Shown: positions 17,346 to 26,634 of the stretch, piece after piece
How positions within the stretch are numbered: position 1 is the first letter of the stretch
How the letters are laid out: every line of letters begins with the position of its first letter
Source of the DNA: Tulasnella sp. 424
Taxonomy: Eukaryota; Basidiomycota; Agaricomycetes; Cantharellales; Tulasnellaceae
Reading direction: 5' to 3'
Assembly (NCBI GenBank): GCA_019633425.1
Contig: WSUB01000292.1
Span: 1-28,641, forward strand
Length of the DNA stretch: 28,641 bases
Made by a program: the position numbers and the translations under genes
The notes under the pieces: generated by a model
What the model saw: the letters and a program-made list of their open reading frames with translations, nothing else
Database searches by the model: none
What the model was told of the DNA's origin: nothing

Positions 17346-20237
17346 ATGGCAGGTCCAGGTTCATTCTTTCAAAGATATGAGATGCCTTATACCAAAATTC
17401 TAGTGACGGGGAGACACCATGCCTCGCTTGTCAAAAGTCCCATGCTTATGCCATCAAGGTCGACCCTCTGAACGCTCCACCCGAACCGAGCTGCACATAT
17501 GACGATCCAGACGTCAAAAGCGTCGGTCCCAAGGCTCGTATAACAGCACTAGAGTCCGAAATTGGTGAGGAAAACCTCCCCAAGTCCTCGATTCTGCCAG
17601 CACACACGTCTAACGTGGACATCCGGCGACTAAAACAACCCACACGAAATAGCCGAGCTCCGTGCCCTCCTTCAACTCGCCAACGACAAGCTCGCACAGT
17701 GCACTTGTGGGGCCGCACACATGTATCATTCGCCCAGCTCTGTAGGAGACGTGAACTACATTGCACCCTCGGACTCGGCGTCGCTGGCTGGATATCAAAC
17801 CCAGGCAATACCTCTGCAACCCACTCCAGCTATAGCTACGCCAAATACAAGTTCCATCTCAGATCCAATGTCAGAATCTATATCGATTGCAACCTTACTT
17901 GTACCACCTGAACAATGGGACTTGCCGGGCACAAACTCTTTCACGGCGGCATCTACACCTGCACCAGCGGGGAGCCCCGGGTCGTATGAACTCTCAACCG
18001 AGATTTGGCCACTCAATATACCTCCTCCTGAGACGCTCTACCACCTAATCGAGACATTCTTCTCTAGCGTTCCATTGGCAACTCGACTCATTCACAAGCC
18101 CACTTTCATGGCTAAGTTGAGAAAAGCTCCAACCTGTCCCGACTTTCCGTATGTTCCTCCTTCTTTGTCGTCCTCGGTCAATGGACTAATATGTCGTCTC
18201 TACGAAAAAGTCATGTATCTCTCCTGCACGCAATATGTGGCATAGCATCGCTTTACAGTCCCATTATCAGAGAGGCACGGCGCGACGAGCCCTCGGAAGG
18301 ACACCCAGCACGGCCCTTCGCCTCTGGAATAATTTCTCGTCCCAGAGGCGCAGATGGAGTGCAAGGCGAACCAATTTGCCCACGAAGACAAGCTTTTCTT
18401 GCACCAATACCGCAAGGATTCGGAGCAACACATATTCAGTGGGCTGGAGATTTGTTGAAGGCCGCATCGAGGATTGGAGACCGCCTGCTCCAGCAAGTTC
18501 AGGGTGGGTTGCGTGGTGAATGCCTATAACATATCGCTAACAGCGAACCTCTCCACTAGCATCGATAATCGTCACGTGGTATTATTATAGTACGGGCGTG
18601 ATAGTCAGGGTGAGCCAAGAGACCTCGTATGCTCACGGATTTGAAGGTTAAGATGGCGTCCCGGACCTTAGTGCTACGCTTGGATCGGTACCGTAACCAA
18701 TTTTGTGGGGCTGCTCGGTACCACGATTGTTCGTTCCCTCCCCCTGTCCAACCGAGCCTGACAAGTCTCATTTAGGACTCCATGTCTCGGAAGGGTTCGA
18801 ACCGCTTTCCCGATTCTCAGCCAAAATGCTATTTCTTTTGGGATCTCCGAAGAATCATATCGCGGCTGAGACGGCTAGGTAAGATAAGTCCAGTAAAACC
18901 CGATACAGAGAAAGAGAAAGTCGTGACACGTTCCACCTTTCATTCTACAGAAATGTTTTCTGGATGTATGACAAGAGCAGTTCCTACATTCCAGCGCCGC
19001 GGCGTTTTGACTGAGCCTTTTGATTTCCAGAGCATACGTTATGGAACGAATTTTTACGGCAGGGACAGTCTGGCCCTTGCAATTAAGGTGAGAGGACTTG
19101 AAGATTAACAACGACGCTTACTTACGGCTCAGTGCAGCGATGAAGATGTCTCCCAGTTGATGCCGTGCAGGCTCTCGGACTTTGTACCCGGCGTACGCAT
19201 CTCCTTGTATCCTCACTGGGGGGGGGGGGGGGTCATCTCACCTGGGCATGTTTTCATCATTCAGACTTTCGTCCCGACCCATGGACGACAGACAATTTTC
19301 TCCGAAAACATGCTTCTCCATCACCCGTCCTTGACTACCGATTCTTGGACGCTCTACGTCAAAGCAACGATACTCATGTCCCAAGTAAGAAACTTTAACG
19401 GCCGTTATCGCATAAAATCGAAGGGGCAAGTTTCGGGGACCTCTTCTGAGCCACTGGAGAGCGAAGACTTCTGGCGCTTGGACCGCACAATCCATGACTT
19501 TACCGAGCAGATACCGTCCGCATTCCGAGAACCCGTGGATACGAAGGTGGACCCACTTTTGTATATGGCGCATCTTCTCCCGCACGTGTACGTTCCTTCA
19601 GGCACCCAACCCTAGTTATAGGAACTACGGCGCTTTGGCTAACAGAATCGACGCGCAGGGCGATGATCCAGCTTCATGACCCACACGCCGACTTTTACGA
19701 CCCAGGCAGTGTTTCTACTGTGCGGCTCGTCAACTCCGTCGATGGGATTCTAGACCTCATCCACAAGATCCTCGCTACGTCGTATGATCTCATTTACTTG
19801 GACCATGCAACCAGCTTTTGCTGGTTCGTGGGGGGAGCGACGATTATTCGGTGCCTGAAAGTGGCAACGGAACGGGACAATCAGGATTTGATCTTGACGT
19901 TAACACGGAACCTACAGACCGTGAAGTACGTGATTGGTATGAACTTGAATTACGTGCCTCCGTGATACTTAGCGCCTGTATTCCAGGTTTGTCTTAGGAA
20001 ACCTAGGCGAGAGAACAACCGTAGGCCGTGAGTGACCACGACATCTTTATTTCCCCATCCCGTGGTCGGTTTCGCTGACTCTGCTCTGATTACTCAGTTC
20101 GTCAGATCAAGCTTTTAAACGATTTGTACGACGACGAGATTACCCCGGTGAACAAGCATAACGCAGGCCAACTTGTCCAAAGCCACGGCTTACGATCAGA
20201 GACTTCAGCCTCTATCTCTGAAGCATTTGTCTTTTGA
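17346..20237 (+). CDS. TF1: fungal-specific transcription factor, DNA-binding end incomplete
   Basis: Thirteen exons are in frame: 17404..17564, 17653..18148, 18211..18503, 18560..18609, 18672..18717, 18776..18878, 18951..18965 (15 nt), 19031..19087, 19138..19192, 19265..19587, 19659..19925, 19987..20027, 20098..20237. They give about 681 residues. The first holds the second half of a Zn2Cys6 cluster (ETPCLACQKSHAYA, then a Cys in SCTYDDPD), followed by a leucine-rich helix. Then comes a Ser/Pro/Thr-rich linker and the fungal_trans-type domain (WPLNIPPPETLYHL, HVSLLHAICGIASLYSP, NVFWMAYVMER, SDEDVSQLMP, AMIQLHDPHA, ICWFVGG-like SFCWFVGGA). The ATG at 17346 begins a piece resembling exon 1 of TF2/TF3, but it cannot be spliced in frame to 17404, and the exon with the first three cysteines is absent. 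It is either 5'-damaged or starts elsewhere; the body has no stop. Probably a nuclear regulator. Confidence 0.7.
19218..19232 (+). repeat. Homopolymer of 15 G in a TF1 intron
   Basis: A run of 15 G lies inside the intron 19193-19264. The matching intron in the decayed copy (near 25693) has only four. It does not touch the coding frame. Confidence 0.9.
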
Positions 20238-20726
20238 ATCACTGGAGTGGAGTTCTCAATGGGCCTCGCAGTGAAGTCAGCTCGCACGGGTGGCTTTTTG
20301 GGGTTGCAGTAGGGCCCAATGCCTCACGTTGATACTAAAATATGTCCCGTGCAGCTATAGAACTTGTGGATTAATTAGGTCTACGTGTCCCGTACGACTC
20401 TCGTCGGGGTACAGGATGTATTGCGTCTGTGCATGAAGGGGAGTCATGCTATCTCCTTTGCATGCAGCTTTAAGTTTCATTTGCTGAAAGTGTAAGTTCT
20501 GAACAAAGGTTATAATACGTTCGTGTGAGACGGTGCCAGCCCTTAGCTTGTTGCAGATCTTGAGAGCGTCGTTGTGCTTCCAGTGAAGTTGAACTTCTCA
20601 CGTCGAACACGAGCTACACCCTTCCTTACCGAAACCACCTTTGTCTGACGCCGCAGCTCGCTCAATCTTGTTCACCTAGCTCACCTATCCGATCAACACT
20701 ACTGTAGTCATATCATTGTAACTTTT
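20238..20726. other. Intergenic TF1-TF2, duplicated at 26131-26634
   Basis: Upstream region of TF2 and 3' flank of TF1. The whole stretch is alignable with 26131-26634 between the decayed TF1 copy and TF3, for example GAATCACTGGAGTGGAGTTC and CGAACTTCTCACGTCGAACA-like strings. No gene is supported. Confidence 0.6.
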
Positions 20727-23700
20727 ATGCCTCGTGTCGGTCAATCAACGTCGAGTACTGCTATGCTCAAACGGTACCAGGTTAGGACTTGCTGCCCTAT
20801 CACCTAGCTTGCACTTCCCACTACTCTCTATTGACAACTTCCTCCTTCTAGGCTTGCCACAGAGTGGGTATTTGAATAGATCCGTAATAATGGAGATATA
20901 GCTGACATGGACCTCGGACCAGTGTCGCAGACGAAAACTCGTATGTCGTCACTGACGGAAGTGCGCGCTGACAAAGCATTACTAAAGGACATGCATACCT
21001 TATCAGAAATGGCATGAAAGTCCTTGTCAAAAATATGGCTAAAACTAACTCAATTCGAATCTTCAGTGATGGAGAAGACCCTTGTGCCAACTGCCAAAAA
21101 GCTCACGCACATGCTGTCAAAATCGATGCTGTCACCGCCCCTTCTGAACCGTCTTGCACTTATGATGACCCCGACCTGAAATCAATCGGACCTAAAGCTC
21201 GAATTGCGACTCTTGAGTCTGAGAACGGCGAGTGGACTTATCGCCGCGGATGAAACACTGGCGCTAACGCTAACGTTGGCCGGCTTCGGACTGCGACCTA
21301 TTTATAGCCGAACTGCGGGAGTTACTTCGGATCGCGAACGCGAAGCTTGCAAAATGCTCCTGCGGGGCTTCCATCTCAGGGCCGTCCTCCGAGATCGAAC
21401 AAGACATGAGCCCCGCGTCGCCTCCAGACGTTGGTTCAACCTTCAGCACCAGCACAACGCCCGCAGCGTGGGATCTGCAACCCGTCCAACCGGTGTCGAC
21501 CTTTAGCGTCACATCCACTTTAATCCCACCTTTTAATGATATGTCCATCGGCTCTCTATTGGTTCCTCAGTCGTCATGGGACGCACCGAGCATCGGGTCC
21601 ACCCCTCTCAGTCCGCCTATGTCAGAAGGGTCGGCCACATTTGAGCTCACGACGGACATCTGGCCTCTCAACATACCGCCACCAGCTACATTGCATCACC
21701 TTGTCGAGACTTTCTTTTCCAGCGTTCCGCTAGCAAGTCGTTTGATTCATAAGCCAACATTCATGGCAAGTTTGCGGCTAGTTCCGACATCAGCCAGTTT
21801 CCCGTGGGTTCGCTTCTACCTTGGCACTTTGACGACTTTTCATTTGGGATCTTCAATTTAGGCCCGTTTCTTTACTACATGCAATATGTGGTATAGCATC
21901 ACTTTACAGTCCCATCATCCAAGAATGGGCCCGCGAAGCAGCTGAAGACTCCGATACGACACGCCCGTTTAATTCCGGTATCGTATTCCGTCCTGACGCC
22001 GAGGAAGGAGTGCAGGGAGACCGTTATTACCCAAGAAAGGTGGAGGATGTCTTAGGTCCTAAACCAAATAGTTTTGGTGCGGCGCATATTCAGTGGGCTG
22101 GAGAAACCATGAAGCTGGCTACGAGACATGGCGATCGACTTCTACAACTTTTACAAGGTGCGTAAATCTGTTGAGTTCCTTGGAGATACAGAGGATTTAC
22201 GATGTCTTCTGACTAGCCGCTGTCATCGTCACTTGGTATCATTATAGTAGCGGCCTGGTACTTGGGGTAAGTAAAGTTGTACGTAACTTGACCTGGTCCC
22301 AAGGAGCGCTTATTTCCCTCATCTAGGTCTATGCTTGGCTTGCCAGCGTATCTAAGTTTGTTGTGCCTCTTGGTGGGGGTTTGTCGTCCACTCCCGAACG
22401 ATACACGACGCTTATCGTGACTCGTAGGCCTGAATGTCTCCGAAGGATTTGAACCTCTTTCGCGCCTACCACCCCAAATGTTGTTCCTTTTTGGGAAACC
22501 AAAAACTGCGATCGAGGCCGAGACAGTCCGGTAGGTCAACGAAGGACCTTCATATGCCAGTTTGTACTGAAACTTAGAATGTCATAATCAATACAGGAAT
22601 GTCTTTTGGATGTGAGCTGTTGTTGAGTCCTCGCAGCGATCGCGGCACTGCTAACGCCATCTCTGTCTAGCACCTACGTGATGGAGCGCCTTTATACTGC
22701 TGGGACCGTCTGGTCAATGTCTATGAGGTGAGCCCTCCCGAGAGGCCTTGTATATACTTTCGCTGACTGAGCACCTCAGTGACGAGGACGTCTCCCAAAT
22801 GATGCCATGCAGGTCGTCCGACTTTATGTCCGGTGTATGTTCCTTTAGGCCGAGATCTTTCACAACCCGGACTCATGCTTGTCGTTTCTTGCTCAATAGG
22901 TTTCCGTTCCAACCCGAGGACGCCAACGCTTGTTTACGAATAACATGCTCCTTCATCACCATTCTTTGACAACCGACGCCTGGACACTGTATATCAAGGC
23001 CACGATTCTCGTTTCAAAGGTGCGGACTTTCAATGGCCGTTACCATCTTACACCGAACGCCCGGTCATCAAATGCGGAAACAACACCGACTCAAACCGAG
23101 GTGTTCCTCCTTCTGGACCAAACGATCGCCGCGTTTCCTCAACATATACCTCCAGCATTCCGAACGCCAGTCGATACCACAGTCGATCCTCTCCTCTACA
23201 TGGCTCATCTGCTACCGCATGTGTGAGTCCGTGTCTTTGAAAGCTGGTCGACTAGCCAAAACTGACTTCCGGTCCTTTCCTCGGAAAGTGCGATGATTCA
23301 ACTGCACGACCCGCATGCTAATTTCTCTGATCCAAACGACCGGTCGGCCATCCGAATGGCTTCAGCCGTTCAGTCAATTCTCGAGCTTATTTACGCCATT
23401 TGTGCGACTTCATTCGACTTGATTTATCTGGATCATGCTTGCAGTTTCTGCTGGTTCGTCGCCGGAGCCGCAATTATCCGTTTGCTCAAAGTAAAGATGA
23501 ACCTTAAAGATGAAGCCGGAGTGGAGCGACTGACCCAGGATCTGAACGTCGTCAAGTATGTGCCTTGGGCTGCTGGTAATCCTGCGATCACAAATTCTCA
23601 TTCGCTAAATCACGTCAATGTATCTCGTAGATTCGTCCTGGGGAATCTCGGGGATAGGACGACGATTGGCCGTAAGTTTTGTGTTGTTTAGGTTTCAGTC

Positions 23701-23867
23701 TCATAAACTTGGGCTGACGACGTTCTTTAGTTCGTCAGATCCAGCTGCTGAACGAGTTGTATGAAGCCGAGATAAACTCCAACTTCGATCGTGCAGATTA
23801 TATTTATACGCCGAGACGCTCTGCGGATGCGGAGGTCCAAGCAGCAATAGTAGGCGACTCTCTATGA
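20727..23867 (+). CDS. TF2: fungal-specific Zn2Cys6-type transcription factor paralogue
   Basis: The N-terminal exons are 20727..20780 (ending LKRYQ), 20852..20863 (ACHR) and 20923..about 20946 (CRRRKLVC). Together they give the first three cysteines of a Zn2Cys6 cluster. The body is 21067..21227 (DPCANCQKAHAHAVK, then SCTYDDPD), 21308..21803, 21862..22157, 22217..22266, 22327..22372, 22428..22530, 22597..22611, 22671..22727, 22780..22834, 22900..23222, 23289..23555, 23631..23671 and 23731..23867. It is in frame to TGA and about 681 residues long, the same as TF1. Domains follow the same order: cluster, coiled-coil-like helix, linker, fungal_trans-type domain. The intron at 21228 starts GC, not GT, and must be spliced because it holds a stop. 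The join from the third cysteine to 21067 does not keep frame with GT-AG borders, so the DNA-binding end is uncertain. Likely a nuclear regulator. Confidence 0.75.
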
Positions 23868-24460
23868 GCTCAACATCACCCAGATGCAGGTGTCCATAAC
23901 TAAGATATTTGTGCCTCCTTGAGCTTATTTTCCTGCTAGTCAACTGCGTCGCTGTCATATTCACAGTTGGACTCGTCCAAGTTTGGCACGGGGTTTTGAT
24001 AGAGTGACGGTCATGGTACTTGGCGCACGATGATCCGAGACGAAAGGTGCAACACTGAAGCAAGCGCCGGCGACACGGGTAGAAGTCTGTGAGTAGGGAA
24101 TTCAGGAAGTCACAAATTTCCCTCACTGCCCTCATCAATTGGGCCTGAAGCTCCGGAGATAAACGGTGAAAACCCCCGGCAAGCCCCGAAAACGCAGTAC
24201 GCCCGCACTTCGGCTTGGGCACAGGCATCATTCTACCCCCTCCCCTCCAACCTCTCATCTCTATCTTATACTTCACCCCACCTACGCATCCTTAAAACCT
24301 TCCCCTCCATCCGCAAATACTAACCCCGTAGTCCCAGGACTGAAGCCAGAAAGGCCAAACACCATTCAACCATATATGGTAAGTCAAACATTCCTTCGAC
24401 TCAATCGAAGCCGAGGTCGGTGAATATATATAAGTCTCCCTTTTCGTCTCTTCGGCCTCA
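23868..24460. other. Intergenic TF2 to decayed TF1 copy
   Basis: 3' flank of TF2 and unrelated sequence. Similarity to TF1 starts only at about 24461, so the duplication breakpoint lies near there. A TATATATAA string is at 24423-24433. A 191-codon minus-strand frame (23701-24276) overlaps the last TF2 exons and is not supported. Confidence 0.4.
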
Positions 24461-26130
24461 GACGGGAAACACCGTGCCTCTCATGTCAAAAGTCCCATGC
24501 TTAGCCATCAAGGTCGACCCTGAACACTCCACCGAAACCGAGCTGCACATCTGACGATCCAGACGTCCAAAGTGTCGGTCCCAAGGCTCGTATAACAACC
24601 CTAGAATCCGAGAATAGTGAGGAAAACCCCTCTCAGTCCTCGATTCTGCCAGCACACGCGTCTAAAGTGTAAATCCGGCGTTCAAAACAACCCACACTAA
24701 ATAGCCGAGCTCCACGCCCTCCTTCAACTCGCCAACGACAAGCGGGGCCGCACACATGTATCCTCACAACTAACATTTAGCCACTCAACATACCTCCTCC
24801 TGAGACGCTCTACCACCTAGTCGAGACTTTCTTTTCTAGCGTTCCATTGGCAACTTGACTCATTCACAAGCCTACTTTTATGGCCAAATTGAGAAAAGCC
24901 CCAACCTGGGTTGCGTAGTGAATTGCTATAGCATATCACTAACAACGTGTCTCTCTGCACTAGCATCGATAATCGTCACGTGGTATTGTTATAGTCCGGA
25001 TGTGATAGTCAGGTGAGCCAAGAGCACCTTGTATACTCAAGGACCCGAAGGTTAAGATGACGTTCCGACCACAGCGCTACGCTTGGATCGGTACCGTAAT
25101 CAACTTTGTGGCGTTGCTCGGTACCATGATTTTTCGCTCTCTCCTTCTCTTCTCCTTGACTCTCAACCCGCTCACCTAGGACTCCACGTCTCGGAATAGT
25201 CAGGCGGAACCAGACTCTACTCTCGCAAGGCGGGGCTGCGCGCCCTCTCGAAGAGTCTCGGAAGTGTTCGAACCACTTTTCCCGATTCCCGGCCAAAATG
25301 GTATTTCTTTTGGGATCCCCGAAGAAGCAAACTGAAGCTGAGAAGGCTAGGTAAGATAAACCCTGGACAACCCGATACAGAGAAATAGCAAATCGCGACA
25401 CGTTACACCTTTCATTCGATAGAAATGTTTTCTGGATGGATGACCCGGAACAATTCCTACATTCCAACGCCACGGCGTTTTGACGGAGCACTTTGATTTC
25501 TAGAGCATATGTTATGGACCGAATTTTTACGGGAGGGACAGTCTGGCCCTTGCAATTAAGGTGAGAGGACTTGAAAATTAACAATGGGAGACGCTTACTT
25601 ACGGCTCAGTGCAGCGATGAAGATGCCTCCCAGTTGATGACGTGCAGGCTCTCGCACTTTGTACCCGGTGTAAGCATCTTCTTACACCTTCACTGGGGAT
25701 CATCTCACCTGAGCAGGTTTTCGTCATTCATACGTTCGCCCCTACCCAAGGACGACAGGCAATTTTCTCCGAAAATGTGCTTCTTCATCGCCCATCCCTG
25801 ACTGCCGATTCTTGGATACTCTACATCAAAGCAACGATGCCCATGTCCTAAGTAAGAGATCAAAGGGGCAAGTTTCGGGGGCCCCTTCTGGGCCGCTGAA
25901 GAGCGAAGACTTCTGGCGCTTGGACCGCACAATCCATGACCTTATCCAGCAGATACCGTATGCGTTCCGAGGAGTCTGCTCTGATCACTCAGTTCGTCAG
26001 ATCAAGCTCTTAAACGATTTGTACGATGACGAGGTAACCGCGGCGAGCAAGCGTAAAGCAGGCCAACTTGCCGGAAACCACATCTTACGACCAGAGACTT
26101 AGCCTCTATCTCTGAAGCATTTGTCTTTGA
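24461..26130 (+). pseudogene. Decayed copy of TF1
   Basis: Clear TF1 homologue reduced by large deletions. Compared with TF1 it lacks about 270 bp after the linker start (join near 24760), about 370 bp near 24908, and about 550 bp near 25973, where sequence of the 323-nt exon jumps to the last exon. It also has small deletions in the cysteine exon near 24503-24520, a CGA-to-TGA nonsense change at 24856-24858, a destroyed donor after the 15-nt exon (GG for GT, near 25439), an acceptor lost before the 323-nt exon, and a 67-bp insertion (25197-25263). The stop codon region is shifted by a lost T near 26128. It cannot encode a regulator. Confidence 0.88.
25188..25263. mobile_element. 67-bp insertion flanked by a 9-bp direct repeat
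   Basis: Inside the decayed TF1 copy, GTCTCGGAA occurs at 25188-25196 and again at 25255-25263, while TF1 has it once (18785-18793 region). The 58 bp between are G/C-rich, have no obvious inverted ends and are not seen elsewhere in the window. It could be a tiny transposed piece with target duplication or filler from break repair. Confidence 0.5.
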
Positions 26131-26634
26131 ATCACTGGAGTGGAGTTCTCAACGTCCTTCGCCGTGAAGTCAGCTCGGACGGACGGCATTTCTTTGTTGC
26201 AGTAGAGCTCAATGCCTCACTTTGATACTACAAGATATCCCGTACAGCTATAGAATTTGTGGATTAATTGGTTCTGCGCGTCCCGTACTCCTCTCGTCCA
26301 GGTACAGGATATACGCTGGCCTTGGGTCCGTGCATGAAGGGGAGTAATGCCATTTCCTTCGCATGCAGTTTTAAGTTTCATTTGCAGACGGTGTAAATTC
26401 TGAACAAACCTCTGAAGACGGTAGTGTCTGAGAAGGTAGTTCGATAGCAGCCCTTGCTGCAGATCTTGAGAGCGTTCGGGTTCACTTTCCAGTGAAATCG
26501 AACTTCTCACGTCGAACACGAGCTACGCGCTTCCTCACCTAACCACCCTTGCTTGGCGCTGGAGCTCGCTCAATCTCGTCTACCTAATCCATCTCTCCAA
26601 CCAACACTACTCGAGTAATACCATTGTAATTTCT
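26131..26634. other. Intergenic, duplicate of 20238-20726
   Basis: The stretch matches the TF1-TF2 spacer along its length with scattered substitutions and small indels. It is the upstream region of TF3. No gene is supported. Confidence 0.6.

Noticed and set aside
18785..18797. GGGTTCGAACC resembling a tRNA T-loop
   Set aside because: It is TF1 coding sequence (EGFEP), conserved at protein level in TF2 and TF3, with no cloverleaf around it.
23701..24276. 191-codon minus-strand open frame downstream of TF2
   Set aside because: It overlaps the last two TF2 exons antisense, has no recognised domain and no copy elsewhere in the window.
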